From the NCBI RefSeq assembly GCF_020781835.1, contig NZ_JAJGNJ010000006.1, forward strand, positions 124,001 through 188,000: a stretch of DNA of 64,000 nt, given 5' to 3'. The notes beneath the pieces were generated by a model that was not told the origin of the DNA, did no database searches, and saw only the letters and a list, made by a program, of their open reading frames with translations. This stretch comes from Microbacterium testaceum. GTDB taxonomy: Bacteria; Actinomycetota; Actinomycetes; Actinomycetales; Microbacteriaceae. The position numbers were made by a program, and so were the translations under genes. Shown piece after piece: positions 8,684 through 17,848 of this stretch. Within the stretch, counting starts at the first letter, position 1. Each line of letters opens with the position of its first letter.

Positions 8684-10707
8684 TCGAGCCCCTCCACGTC
8701 TCCGAGTCCGCCGGAGAGCTCCAGGAACCGCTGCTCGAGAGTGGACCCGCCGCGAACCTCGTCGACGGTGCCCTCGGCCAGGACCTGCCCCGACACGATC
8801 ACGGCGACTCGGGAGCAGACGCGCTCCACGAGCTCCATACCGTGGCTGGAGAGGATGACGGTTCCGCCGTGGTCGACGTACCCGCGCAGGATGTCGAGGA
8901 TCACCGTGCTCGAGGTCGGATCGACGGCATCGAAGGGCTCGTCGAGCACCAGCAGGCGCGGTGAATGGATCATCGCGCCGGCCAACATGACCTTCTTCGT
9001 CATGCCCGCCGAGTAGTCGGAGACGGGGCGCCCGAGCGCCTCGACCAGGTCGAACGCCCGCGCCAGATCTGCGGCGCGGCTCTCGACCACCGGCGACGGC
9101 AGGCCGCGCAGCGCCCCGTAGTAGGACAGAAGCTGTCGACCGGTGAGCCGGTCGAACGTGCGCAGGCGATCGGGCAGCACGCCGATCATCTTCTTGGCCG
9201 CACGCGATCGGCGCCCGGCATCGACGCCGTTGATCTCGACGGTTCCGCCATCGGAGCGCAGAAGGCCGGCGATGATCGACAGGGTCGTGGTCTTGCCCGC
9301 GCCGTTGGGCCCGACGAGACCGTAGAAGGATCCGGCGGGCACGGTGAGGTCGACGCCGTCGACGGCGCGCAACTCGCCGAAGGTCTTGGTGACGTTGCGC
9401 AGTCGCAGGGCCGGCACATCCTCGGAGCTCTCGCCCGCCTCGACGGACGCTGCGCCGATGGCGGCACCCGCGACCTCCGCGGCGGACGCGGCGGAGTCCC
9501 CGCCGTCCGGACCGTCGATGTCGATGTCCATTGGGACGTCGGAGGACGCCGCCTCGTGTTCGGGCGCCTCCTCCGTCGCCGTCTCCACGGCCACATCGGC
9601 GGGAGTCGGATCCTCGGCGCGAGACCGGTCCGCGAGCTCCTCCTCCGTCGAGGTGGCGCCTTCCGGCGCTTCCGCGGCGGGCGACGTTTCGGAGTCGGTC
9701 TGCTCGGATGGCGACCGGTCCACGGCCGTGTCCTCTGCGACCGCTTCCGCAGCGGGCGACGGATGCGTCGCGGAATCCTCCCCCGCGGGCTCCGCGAGAA
9801 CGTGCCCCTCCGCCTGCGGCTCCTCGACACCAGGATCCGCCGCACGAGGTTCCGCGTCGGCGGGCTCGCCAGATGCCGGTCCTTCCGCGCCCGGCTCATC
9901 CGACGGGGGCTGTTCCGCCGCCGGCTCCTCGACCACAGGCTCCTCGACCACAGGCTCCTCGACCGCGGACTCCCCGGACGTCGGTCCTCCGGCACGCGGC
10001 TCGGTCGTGGGCTCTCCCACCTGTGGCTCCTCCACGGCGACATCCGGCGGAGTCGGGTCGTCGTCGGCCATCCGCGACCCGTCGGCGGAGGGAAGCGGTG
10101 GACGCGGCGGAACGATCAGGTCTGTCGGCAGCGGCGGCGGCGGCCCGGGATTCGCCGGCGAAGCGCCCGCTCCAGCCACCTCCGGCGGAGTGGTCCGCGG
10201 TGTGGCGGGCTTCTTCGACGACGATGCACGCGGTGTGGCGGGATTCTTCGACGACGATGCACGGGGTGTCGCGGGCTTCTTCGCGGACGGGGTCCGCGGC
10301 GACGCAGGCTTCTTCGACGCGGCACGCGGCGTGGCGGGCTTCTTCTCGGCCGCGGCGGCCGGGTCGGCCGAGGTCGGATCGTGTGCGGCGCGCGGCGCGG
10401 CGGGCTTTTTCGCGGCGGTCGTTCTGGGCGTCGCCGGCTTCTTCGCCGCCGGCACGCGCGGACTGCGGGGAGCCGAAGCCGTGGAGGCGTTCCGCGGCGC
10501 GGTCGCACGCGGCGTCGCCTTCTTCGCCTGCGGCGTCTCGTCGGAGGACCCCGCCTCGGAGCCTTCGGTCGACGGAACAGAGTCTCCGACGGCGGGTCGC
10601 GGCGTCTTCGGACGCGGTCGCGGCGCAGAAGAGGCGTCGACGCTCGCCGCATCGTCCTCCGACCCTGCGGAGGCGGACTCAGGGGGCTGCGGCAGCGACG
10701 CTGTCAT
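8659..10707 (-). CDS. ABC transporter ATP-binding protein with a ~430-residue disordered N-terminal extension
   Basis: 682 residues. The C-terminal ~240 residues are a normal ABC ATPase: NVTKTFGELRAV, Walker A GPNGAGKTTT (near 467), signature YSAGMTKK (a variant of LSGGQ), Walker B LLVLDEPFD and the H-loop SSHG. The first ~430 residues are low-complexity. Residues about 60-175 are Lys/Ala/Pro/Thr-rich with KKPATPR-type repeats resembling histone H1 tails. Residues about 210-420 are strongly acidic with VEEPV-type repeats. An internal ATG just before DIDIDGPDGG would give a conventional short ATPase, so the full-length start is an inference. Downstream and overlapping is the permease. Confidence 0.83.
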   Translation of the reverse strand: MTASLPQPPESASAGSEDDAASVDASSAPRPRPKTPRPAVGDSVPSTEGSEAGSSDETPQAKKATPRATAPRNASTASAPRSPRVPAAKKPATPRTTAAKKPAAPRAAHDPTSADPAAAAEKKPATPRAASKKPASPRTPSAKKPATPRASSSKNPATPRASSSKKPATPRTTPPEVAGAGASPANPGPPPPLPTDLIVPPRPPLPSADGSRMADDDPTPPDVAVEEPQVGEPTTEPRAGGPTSGESAVEEPVVEEPVVEEPAAEQPPSDEPGAEGPASGEPADAEPRAADPGVEEPQAEGHVLAEPAGEDSATHPSPAAEAVAEDTAVDRSPSEQTDSETSPAAEAPEGATSTEEELADRSRAEDPTPADVAVETATEEAPEHEAASSDVPMDIDIDGPDGGDSAASAAEVAGAAIGAASVEAGESSEDVPALRLRNVTKTFGELRAVDGVDLTVPAGSFYGLVGPNGAGKTTTLSIIAGLLRSDGGTVEINGVDAGRRSRAAKKMIGVLPDRLRTFDRLTGRQLLSYYGALRGLPSPVVESRAADLARAFDLVEALGRPVSDYSAGMTKKVMLAGAMIHSPRLLVLDEPFDAVDPTSSTVILDILRGYVDHGGTVILSSHGMELVERVCSRVAVIVSGQVLAEGTVDEVRGGSTLEQRFLELSGGLGDVEGLEWLHTFSA
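9924..9968. repeat. 15-bp tandem repeat in the acidic part of the ABC ATPase gene
   Basis: The unit CTCCTCGACCACAGG is repeated in tandem, read on the reverse strand as VEEPV-VEEPV, within the acidic N-terminal extension of the ATPase. The last copy has one changed codon. The repeat length is a multiple of three, so copy-number change would keep the frame. Confidence 0.75.
10199..10297. repeat. 33-bp tandem repeat (three copies) encoding KKPATPR-type units
   Basis: Three adjacent 33-base units (10199-10231, 10232-10264, 10265-10297). The first two differ at only a few bases; the third is diverged. Each encodes an 11-residue unit, KKPATPRASSS, in the basic part of the ATPase extension. Looser copies continue to about 10440. 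This is a coding minisatellite, not a CRISPR array, because there are no unique spacers. Confidence 0.8.
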
Positions 10708-10902
10708 CGCTCCAAACTATCAACCACCTCCGACACCGACGAGGTCGGGAGCGGCGAGCGGGGAAATCGCCGGTCATCACGAAAGCACAACGACCAGGGC
10801 GGATTCTGCACCTTCTCAGGCCATTTCGCTAGCATGAATCCGACACGAAGGCGTGACATTCCGGTGAACCGGATATGACAACTCATCCCCCTGGAGCCTG
10901 CC

Positions 10903-11595
10903 TTGACAGTTCAGATCGTCATCCTCGCTGCGGGCATGGGCTCGCGACTGGGCAGAAGCCTGCCCAAGCCGCTGACCGTGCTGGCCGATGGACGCAGCAT
11001 CATGCAGCAGCAGCACGACAACATCCGAGCGGCGTTCGGCCGCGACGCGCGCATCACCACCGTCGTCGGCTACCGCGCCGAGACCGTCGTCGACGCTTTC
11101 CCCCGGGTCGACTACGTGTACAACGACCGCTACGACCAGACCAACACGTCCAAGAGCCTGCTGCGCGCGCTGTCAGCGACCGGCCGCGGCGGCGTCCTGT
11201 GGATGAACGGCGACGTCGTGTTCGATCCTCGTGTGCTCGGCCGCGCCGTCGAGCTCATCGAGGCGGACCGCTCGTTCGTGACCGTCAACACGGCCACGGT
11301 CAGCGACGAAGAGGTCAAATACACCGTCGATGCCGAAGGCTTCGTGAAAGATCTGTCCAAGATCGTCCGCGGCGGACTCGGTGAAGCGGTCGGCATCAAC
11401 TACGTCAGCTCCCGCGACAAGAAGGCCCTGCAGCGCCAGCTCCAGCGCGTCGACGACCAGGACTACTTCGAACGCGGCATCGAGCTCGCCATCGCCGACG
11501 ACGGCATGCGCGTCGAGCCGCTCGACATCTCCGACCTGTACGCCGTCGAGGTCGACTTCGCCGAAGACCTCGAGCGCGCGAACCTGTTCGTCTGA
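10903..11595 (+). CDS. Nucleotidyltransferase, LicC/CTP-phosphocholine cytidylyltransferase-like
   Basis: 230 residues starting at a TTG with GGAG 7 bases upstream. The N-terminus AAGMGSRLGRSLPKPL is the NTP-binding signature of the sugar/polyol nucleotidyltransferase superfamily, and WMNGDVVFD is the metal-binding region. The sequence resembles phosphocholine or related cytidylyltransferases more than long dTDP-glucose types. Three glycerophosphotransferase-family genes lie within 9 kb, so a role in making the CDP-activated precursor of a wall polymer is reasonable but inferred. The substrate is not determined by sequence. A 195-bp gap separates it from the divergent ABC gene. Confidence 0.82.
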   Translation: MTVQIVILAAGMGSRLGRSLPKPLTVLADGRSIMQQQHDNIRAAFGRDARITTVVGYRAETVVDAFPRVDYVYNDRYDQTNTSKSLLRALSATGRGGVLWMNGDVVFDPRVLGRAVELIEADRSFVTVNTATVSDEEVKYTVDAEGFVKDLSKIVRGGLGEAVGINYVSSRDKKALQRQLQRVDDQDYFERGIELAIADDGMRVEPLDISDLYAVEVDFAEDLERANLFV

Positions 11596-11651
11596 TCCGA
11601 ACGGCACGTCAAGGCCCCGTCGGGCGCGCTCGAGCGAGGCAGGATGGAGCC

Positions 11652-12578
11652 ATGGCCGAGAAGGTGCACCGCATCCATTCCCTGTCCGACGACTCGCCGT
11701 GGAAGGGCGGACTGCCACCGGCCGGGTCGGAGGAGCACCCCCGCACGATCCGCATGCTCGACCGCGTGCTGTCGGTGCAGCGCCCCGCGGTGCTCGCGCA
11801 TCTGCGCAGCATCCGTCTTCGGCATCCGGACGCCTCCCCTCAGGAGATCATCCGCATCCTCGAGCGCCGGTATCTCGCGGCCGTCACCACGGGCGGCGCG
11901 GCGGTGGGAGCGACAGCTGTCGTCCCGGGCGTCGGAACCGGTGTCACCCTTGCGCTGAGCGGCGTCGAGACGGTCGGCTTCCTGGAGGCGACCGCGCTCT
12001 TCGCTCAGTCGATCGCCGAGGTGCACGGCGTCGCGGTCGACGACCCCGACCGCGCGCGAGCGCTGGTGCTGACGCTCATACTCGGCAAGGAGGGCATCGA
12101 CCTCGTCTCCCAGCTCGCCGCGCAGGCCGCCGGGCGCGGCGCCAGTCGGTCGAGCTACTGGGGCGAACTCGTCACGAAGACGCTTCCGCGGGCCGCGGTC
12201 GGCCCGCTCGTCGACCGCCTGAAGACCACGTTCGTGCGTCAGTTCGCTGCGCGCGGCGGCGCATCCTGGCTCGGCAAGGCTCTCCCGTTCGGCGTCGGCG
12301 CCGTCGTCGGCGGTGCCGGCAACAACATCCTCGGTCGGCGGGTCCTGGTGAACTCCCGTCGCGCCTTCGGAGCCCCGCCGCTGATCCTGCCGCCTGACGT
12401 CGAGCCCCGGCCCGGGGCCGAGCGCCTCGAGCGTCGGGCCGCCGGCGGTGTGCAGCGGGTGGGCGGCGCCATCGCGGACGCCGTCGGATCGGCGGGACGC
12501 CGCACGGGCGCGGTCGCCCGCAAGGCCCTGCCCCGGCGCAAGGACCGCGACGAGGTCCCCGGGTCCGAGGCATCCTGA
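11652..12578 (+). CDS. Conserved hypothetical protein, EcsC-like
   Basis: 308 residues. The middle (about 75-115) is Gly/Ala/Val-rich and could lie in or on the membrane (GGAAVGATAVVPGVGTGVTL). A second such patch is at about 210-235 (LPFGVGAVVGGAGNNILGRR), followed by a basic, probably disordered tail ending ARKALPRRKDRDEVPG. The two Gly-rich hairpins resemble EcsC-family proteins, whose molecular role is unknown. The gene lies between the nucleotidyltransferase and the maltokinase on the same strand, with short gaps of 56 and 70 bp, so one transcript is possible. No catalytic motif is visible. Confidence 0.65.
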   Translation: MAEKVHRIHSLSDDSPWKGGLPPAGSEEHPRTIRMLDRVLSVQRPAVLAHLRSIRLRHPDASPQEIIRILERRYLAAVTTGGAAVGATAVVPGVGTGVTLALSGVETVGFLEATALFAQSIAEVHGVAVDDPDRARALVLTLILGKEGIDLVSQLAAQAAGRGASRSSYWGELVTKTLPRAAVGPLVDRLKTTFVRQFAARGGASWLGKALPFGVGAVVGGAGNNILGRRVLVNSRRAFGAPPLILPPDVEPRPGAERLERRAAGGVQRVGGAIADAVGSAGRRTGAVARKALPRRKDRDEVPGSEAS

Positions 12579-12648
12579 CGCCTTCTCATCGACGCGGTCC
12601 GTGCGCAAGACCCGGGCACGAGTTCGCGCTTCACGTTAGCCTCGCCGC

Positions 12649-13980
12649 ATGGGTGACCTCCTCGATCTCCTGGCCGTGTGGATGCCGCGACAGCGCTGGT
12701 ACGGCACGAAGGGCCGTGACCCGCAGCTGACCCTGATCGCCGAGTGGGAGCTCGTGGTCCCGGGGACGCGGGTGCTGCTCGTGCGCGACGAGGCCGTGAC
12801 CCCGGCGGCGGTGTATCAGGTGCCCGTGTCGCAACGCGACGCCGAGGTCGTGCTTCCGGGAAGCCTCATCGGACCCGCTGACGACGGGCGGGTGTGGTCG
12901 GATGCGGCCACCGACCCCGCCTTCACGGACCTTCTGTTCCGGCTGGTGTCGCTCGGCGGCGCAGGCGCCGCACTCGGGGACGAGTTCGTCGGCGTGCCCC
13001 TCTCCGCCGCGCCGGTGACGGCGCCCGAGGGCGTCCCCGCCCGCGTGCTCAGCGGCGAGCAGTCGAACACCTCGATCATCTTCCGTCCCGAAGGCGCTCC
13101 CCCGGTGATCTGCAAGCTCTTCCGCCAGGTCAACGCCGGCATCAACCCGGACGTCGAGCTGCAGTCGGCGCTGGCCGCCGGTGGAGCGACGTTCGTTCCG
13201 GCGGCGATCGGCGAGATCCGCGGCACGTGGACGGCAGCCGACGGCGAGACGGTCACGGGTTCGCTCGCGTTCGCTCAGGAGTTCTTCGAGGGCGTGGAGG
13301 ATGCCTGGCGGGTCGCGCTCCAGGCCGCCACCTCCGGTAGCGACTTCTCCGGTCCCGCCCGCGCGCTCGGCGCGAGCGTGGCCCGCATGCACGTGGCGCT
13401 GGCCGAGGTGTTTCCCACCGTCGCCCCGGACGCCGACGTCCGGGCGGCCGTGGCCGCAGCGTGGGAGCGTCGCCTGGGGATCGCGGTGTCCGAGGTGCCG
13501 GGGCTCGCCCCCTATGCCGATCGCATCCGGGACGTCTACGCCGAAGCCGTCGCGGCGCCCTGGCCGCCGCTCCAGCGCGTGCACGGCGACCTGCATCTCG
13601 GCCAGGTGCTGCACACGCCGACCAACGGGTGGGTGCTGCTCGACTTCGAGGGAGAGCCGCTGCGTCCGATCGCCGAACGGCGCAGTCCCGACCTCGCGGC
13701 GCGCGACGTCGCGGGCATGCTGCGCTCGTTCGACTACGTCTCCGGCGCCGTGGCGGACGATGACGGTGCGGCCGTCCGGGCGTGGGTCATCGCCGCGCAG
13801 CAGGCGTTCCTCTCCGGGTACGCCGAGACTGTCGGAGCCGCGCACACGGCGCCCGACGCCCTTCTCGCCGCCTTCGAGCTCGACAAGGCCGTGTACGAGG
13901 CGATCTACGAGACGCGCAACCGCCCCGATTGGGTCGGCATCCCGCTCGCCGCGATCGGACGCCTTGCGCCTCTTCCCTGA
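12649..13980 (+). CDS. mak: Maltokinase-like phosphotransferase
   Basis: 443 residues, the usual maltokinase (Pep2/Mak) length. An N-terminal cap domain opens with WMPRQRWYGTKG. The C-terminal aminoglycoside-phosphotransferase-like kinase domain has the catalytic loop HGDLHLGQVL (about 311-320) and the metal-binding LLDFEGEP (about 331-338). Maltokinase phosphorylates maltose to maltose-1-phosphate, the donor for GlgE in alpha-glucan synthesis, and is often next to or fused with treS. Neither treS nor glgE is in this window, so the assignment rests on sequence alone. It converges on the next gene with 36 bp between. Confidence 0.85.
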   Translation: MGDLLDLLAVWMPRQRWYGTKGRDPQLTLIAEWELVVPGTRVLLVRDEAVTPAAVYQVPVSQRDAEVVLPGSLIGPADDGRVWSDAATDPAFTDLLFRLVSLGGAGAALGDEFVGVPLSAAPVTAPEGVPARVLSGEQSNTSIIFRPEGAPPVICKLFRQVNAGINPDVELQSALAAGGATFVPAAIGEIRGTWTAADGETVTGSLAFAQEFFEGVEDAWRVALQAATSGSDFSGPARALGASVARMHVALAEVFPTVAPDADVRAAVAAAWERRLGIAVSEVPGLAPYADRIRDVYAEAVAAPWPPLQRVHGDLHLGQVLHTPTNGWVLLDFEGEPLRPIAERRSPDLAARDVAGMLRSFDYVSGAVADDDGAAVRAWVIAAQQAFLSGYAETVGAAHTAPDALLAAFELDKAVYEAIYETRNRPDWVGIPLAAIGRLAPLP

Positions 13981-14016
13981 CGAACGCCCTCGGCGATCAC
14001 CGGCGGAAGCGTCGCG

Positions 14017-15246
14017 TCATGCCCGCTCGTGTGCGTTCCACTGGTCCCAGCGCTCCATGAGCGTGCGCACGGCGTCGTGGAAACGCCGCGTGGAAGCGCC
14101 GGGTGAGGTGTCGCCGAAGTAGTACCGCACCCAGTGGTCCAGCCGTGCGACGGCATCCGGATCGGCGAGCACACGGTCGGCGACGCCGACGATGTCACCG
14201 GCGGACCCGGCATCCAGCCACTCGCAATCCGACAGGTAGCCGCTGTCGTCCACGAGGGCCTCCGGATCGACCGGACGTGTGATCAGGAGCGGCCTGCCGG
14301 CGGCGAGGCGGTCGTAGACCATCGCCGAGATGTCGACGACCGCGAGGTCGGCGGCGGCGAGCTGCCAGCCGAGCTCGGGTCCGGTGTCGTGCACGTGCTG
14401 CGCCGCGGGATCGGCGGCATTGGCGGCCGCGAGCGCCGCGATGATCCGGGCGTTGGCCGCGCCGTACGCCGGGTCGACGACTCCGGAGCGAGGATGGGGA
14501 CGGTAGATGACGCGATGGCGCCCCGTCTTCAGCAACGCCGACACCAGCGCCTCGCCGTGCGTGAGGACAGAACCGTAATGGGCGGAGGGCCGGTCGCCCT
14601 CCCACGTCGGCGCATAGAGGACGACTCGGCGGTCGTCGGGTGTGAACGGCAGGGTCCCCGAGTAGTGATCGGCCTGGGGGCGTCCGATGGAGAAGGTGCG
14701 CCGGTCCAGGTCGAAGTCCCACAGAGTGCGCGAGAGCCGGGCGCGGGCGGCGTCCCCGGCGATGAACGCGTAGTCGTACGCCTTGAACTGGTTCGTGGTC
14801 ATGTACATCTTGTCGGACTCGCCGTGGTTGATGAACACGTGCCAGCGGTGCCCGTACCGGAACATCTGGAAGTTACGGGCGTTCTGGTTGACGTACAGGA
14901 CGATGCGCACGTCCTGCTCGGCGAGCACCTGCTCGACGTCGCGCACGGTGGGAGCGTAGGCGACGGGGAGGGCGTCGTCGCGAAGGAGGGCGTCGGCGCC
15001 GCGGATCGATCGCGAGATGATGACGACGGGCCATTCGCGTGCCAGCTCGCGCAGGGGGGCGTACCACTGCCGGATCTGGTACATGTTGACGGGGCCGTCG
15101 GCGAAGTACACCGCGATCCGGTAGCGGTTCTCCGGCAGGGGCCCGCGATCGGCGAGGGAACGCCGCAGGTGGATCCGGGCACGTCGGGTCGCGAGCGCCT
15201 TGCGCAGCAGCCCGACGGCGAGCAGGGCATCGCGGACGAGGGGCAT
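14017..15246 (-). CDS. CDP-glycerol glycerophosphotransferase family protein
   Basis: 409 residues from ATG 15246. The frame is open for another 1.4 kb upstream, but that part is Arg/Gly/Asp-rich shadow of the divergent glycosyltransferase. Recognisable family blocks are FINHGESDKMY, LYAPTWEGDRPS, YRPHPRSG and VVDISAMVYDRLAAGRPLLIT. The family transfers glycerol phosphate or ribitol phosphate from a CDP donor to growing teichoic-acid-like chains at the cytoplasmic membrane face. The DYSS motif usual in TagF is DISAM here, so this is a divergent member. Divergent from the GT2 gene with 42 bp between starts. Confidence 0.87.
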   Translation of the reverse strand: MPLVRDALLAVGLLRKALATRRARIHLRRSLADRGPLPENRYRIAVYFADGPVNMYQIRQWYAPLRELAREWPVVIISRSIRGADALLRDDALPVAYAPTVRDVEQVLAEQDVRIVLYVNQNARNFQMFRYGHRWHVFINHGESDKMYMTTNQFKAYDYAFIAGDAARARLSRTLWDFDLDRRTFSIGRPQADHYSGTLPFTPDDRRVVLYAPTWEGDRPSAHYGSVLTHGEALVSALLKTGRHRVIYRPHPRSGVVDPAYGAANARIIAALAAANAADPAAQHVHDTGPELGWQLAAADLAVVDISAMVYDRLAAGRPLLITRPVDPEALVDDSGYLSDCEWLDAGSAGDIVGVADRVLADPDAVARLDHWVRYYFGDTSPGASTRRFHDAVRTLMERWDQWNAHERA

Positions 15247-15288
15247 CGTTCCAGGGTACCGGCCAGGTCGGCGTGAAAGGATCGACGG

Positions 15289-16374
15289 ATGCACCTCGCG
15301 ACCCCCGGCCGCAGAGACGCGCCCGTTCCCCCCGACGACGCCGGCGTGAGCTTCGTCATGCCCGTGCTGAACGAGGAGCGCTACCTGCGGCGTGCGGTGG
15401 CCTCGACGCTCGCGCAGGAGGTCCCGGGCCCCGTCGAACTGGTGCTGGCGATGGGACCGTCCACGGATGCCTCCGGCGCGATCGCGCGTGAGATCGCCGC
15501 CGCCGACCCCCGCGTGGTGCTGGTCGAGAACCCCGCCGCCGACATCCCGGTCGGGTTGAACCGCGCGATCCGCGCCAGCAGATTCCCGACCATCGTCCGC
15601 GTCGACGCGCATTCCGAACTCCTCCCCGGCTACACGCGCCGTGCCCTGGCAACGTTGGCGCGCACCCGCGCGGCGAACGTCGGCGGCGTCATGCGGGCCG
15701 ATGGGCGTTCCCCGTTCCAGCGGGCTGTCGCCCGGGCCTACAACTCCCCGGTCGGCCTCGGGGGCGGCGCGTACCACGGGGGCACGGAGGAAGGACCGGC
15801 CGAGTCGGCCTACCTCGGGGTGTTCCGGCGCGCGGTCCTCGAGGAGGTCGGCGGGTTCGACGAGTCGATCCGCCGCGGCGAGGACTGGGAGCTGAACCTG
15901 CGGATCCGGCAAGCCGGTTACCGCGTCTGGTTCGACCCGGCCCTGTCGGTGGTCTACTGGCCGCGCGAGAGCTGGCCGCGACTGGTGCGCCAGTTCCGCG
16001 CGACCGGAGCCTGGCGGGGCGAGCTCGTCCGTCGCTACGGGCGTCGCAACTCCGTGAGGTTCTTCGCGCCGCCGGTGTTGGTCATCGCGGCCGCGGTCTC
16101 CCTCGTCGTCGGAGCCTTGCAGGTGGCCGGTGTCGTTCGCGCCCCCGCGGCCGGCGCGGTGCATGCGCCGGTCGCCGCCTATGCGGCGCTCGTCGGGGCC
16201 GTCGCCCTCGGACCCGGCGGAGGTCGCGGGTGGCGGGACAAGGCGTGGACGGCCGCTGTCCTGCCGTCGATGCACCTGCCGTGGGGAACGGGGTTCCTGT
16301 GGGCCCTTCTGCGCGGGGCACGCGACACCGTCGACACCTCGAGACTCGAGGGGCGCAACACGCCGCTGCCGTGA
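15289..16374 (+). CDS. Family 2 glycosyltransferase, membrane-anchored
   Basis: 361 residues. The GT-A fold starts at SFVMPVLNEERYLRRAV (about 21-37). A DxD-like VDAHSE lies at about 106-111, and the acceptor-site motif is RRGEDWELNLRIRQAG. The last ~110 residues hold two or three hydrophobic segments, so the enzyme sits at the membrane and resembles the ExoA/succinoglycan type. Flanked on both sides by glycerophosphotransferase genes, it probably adds sugars to the same polymer or its linkage unit. It meets the next gene stop-to-stop with 16 bp between. Confidence 0.88.
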   Translation: MHLATPGRRDAPVPPDDAGVSFVMPVLNEERYLRRAVASTLAQEVPGPVELVLAMGPSTDASGAIAREIAAADPRVVLVENPAADIPVGLNRAIRASRFPTIVRVDAHSELLPGYTRRALATLARTRAANVGGVMRADGRSPFQRAVARAYNSPVGLGGGAYHGGTEEGPAESAYLGVFRRAVLEEVGGFDESIRRGEDWELNLRIRQAGYRVWFDPALSVVYWPRESWPRLVRQFRATGAWRGELVRRYGRRNSVRFFAPPVLVIAAAVSLVVGALQVAGVVRAPAAGAVHAPVAAYAALVGAVALGPGGGRGWRDKAWTAAVLPSMHLPWGTGFLWALLRGARDTVDTSRLEGRNTPLP

Positions 16375-16390
16375 GCGGGTGGCATCCGGC

Positions 16391-17848
16391 TCAGTCTCGG
16401 TCGACGAATCCCTGGTCGAGGATGCGGGCGACCACGCGCTCGCTCGCGCGTCCGTCCTCTCGGGCGACGAACACCCGCCGGAAACGCTCGTAGCGTTCGC
16501 GGAAGATCTCGGGGTCGACCTCGGCGATCGCCCGCTCGAGATCCTTCTGCGAGCGCACGACCGGTCCGGGAGCGGCCTCGAGCAGGTCGAAGTAGAAGCC
16601 GCGCAGTTCCCCACGGTAGTGCTCGAGATCCGGAACGAGGAAGTACATCGGTTTCCCGGTGATCGCGAAGTCGAACATGACGGACGAGTAGTCGGTGATC
16701 AGGGCGTCCGACGCCGCGAGGAGCCTGGCCGTGTCGGGGTAGCCGGTGACGTCGATGACCCGCGGGCCGCGAGCGTCCTCGCCCGGCAGCAGCGTGCGCG
16801 TGTGCCCGCGTACGAGCACCACCGCGTTCGCCGCGCGGGCCAGGGCGGGGGCGTCGACGAAGTCGACGATCGCCTCGCGGTCGTCGCGCCACGTGGGTGC
16901 GTACAACAAAACACGTTCCTCGTCGCCGATCCCCAGCGCGCGACGGGTGGCGGCCCCGTCGTCCGTCTGCAGCGAGTCGTTCCGGGGATACCCCTCGACC
17001 CAGATCGGCCGGCGACGGAAGGCGTAGGCGCGGGAGAGCACGCGCGCGGCGTACGGGCTCTGCGCGAGGAGGACGTTCCAGCGCCGGCTCTCCCGGAAGA
17101 CCGCGATCGCGCGGCGGGGATCGAACCCGGGGCGGTGGAGCGCGAGTCGCTTGAGGGGCGTTCCGTGCCACGTCTGCAGCACCGTCTGCCCGGGCTTGCG
17201 GACGAACTTCCGCCGCAGCCAGTCGTTGACGACGAGCAGGCGCGCCGCGGCTCGAGCGCGCCACCACTCGGGGCTGCCCTCGACGACCGCGACCGCACCG
17301 TCGGGCACACGAACCGAGAGGTCCACGACGCTCCAGTACCGGGTCACCCCGGGCGCGACCCGCGCGATCTCCCTGTCGATCGCGAGCGGATTGCACCCGG
17401 CCGTACGCCCGTAGAAGCTCTCGAAGAAGACGGCGTTCTCGAGCGGCTGACGGGAAGTCGCGTAACGGCGCTCCAGCGCGGCCTGCCCCTCGCCCGAGTC
17501 GTAGGCGGGATCGACCGGCGGTCCGACGTGCAGGATGCCGTCGCTCCAGCCGGCGCGAAGGCCGGGCAGCTGCGTCAGCGGGAGGGATGCCGCGGGCGGG
17601 GCGGCATCCGTCGCCTCCCCCGGCTCGATCCGCACCCGGTACTCGCCGGTGGGCAGCGGCAGCTCGGGCCCGCCCCAGCGCGCAGCCCGGAGGGGCAGGA
17701 CAGCCCGCCAGGTTCGGCCACGGCCGTGCAGGCGCGCCTCGACCCGCGCGCGCGGTCCGATGAGTGTCACGGCCGCGGGCCGCGGGCCGGACCCGGAGAT
17801 CTCCAGGGCGGCGTTCCCGTCGTCGCGAAGGAAGCGTGCGTCGGTCAT
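16391..17848 (-). CDS. CDP-glycerol glycerophosphotransferase (TagB/TagF-like)
   Basis: 485 residues. The C-terminal catalytic half has the full family set: QTWHGTPLKRLALHRPG, GYPRNDSL, LLYAPTWRDDRE and LITDYSSVMFDFAITGKP. The N-terminal ~110 residues are a beta-rich domain also seen in actinobacterial members. The ATG at 17848 overlaps the upstream gene's stop by 4 bp, with AAGGAAG upstream as ribosome site, so the two are translated together. Expected role: polymerising or priming a polyol-phosphate wall teichoic acid on an undecaprenyl-linked acceptor. Confidence 0.9.
   Translation of the reverse strand: MTDARFLRDDGNAALEISGSGPRPAAVTLIGPRARVEARLHGRGRTWRAVLPLRAARWGGPELPLPTGEYRVRIEPGEATDAAPPAASLPLTQLPGLRAGWSDGILHVGPPVDPAYDSGEGQAALERRYATSRQPLENAVFFESFYGRTAGCNPLAIDREIARVAPGVTRYWSVVDLSVRVPDGAVAVVEGSPEWWRARAAARLLVVNDWLRRKFVRKPGQTVLQTWHGTPLKRLALHRPGFDPRRAIAVFRESRRWNVLLAQSPYAARVLSRAYAFRRRPIWVEGYPRNDSLQTDDGAATRRALGIGDEERVLLYAPTWRDDREAIVDFVDAPALARAANAVVLVRGHTRTLLPGEDARGPRVIDVTGYPDTARLLAASDALITDYSSVMFDFAITGKPMYFLVPDLEHYRGELRGFYFDLLEAAPGPVVRSQKDLERAIAEVDPEIFRERYERFRRVFVAREDGRASERVVARILDQGFVDRD

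Noticed and set aside
10199..10297. Possible CRISPR array
   Set aside because: Units are directly adjacent without unique spacers and encode in-frame protein repeats.
8965..10878. Forward open frame of over 600 codons opposite the ABC ATPase gene
   Set aside because: Arg/Gly repeats with no motif; it mirrors the tandem repeats and ABC motifs of the reverse-strand gene.
15247..16614. Long upstream extension of the reverse frame of the 14017-15246 gene
   Set aside because: The added part is Arg/Gly/Asp-rich and lies exactly opposite the conserved family 2 glycosyltransferase; the real N-terminus with family similarity begins at 15246.
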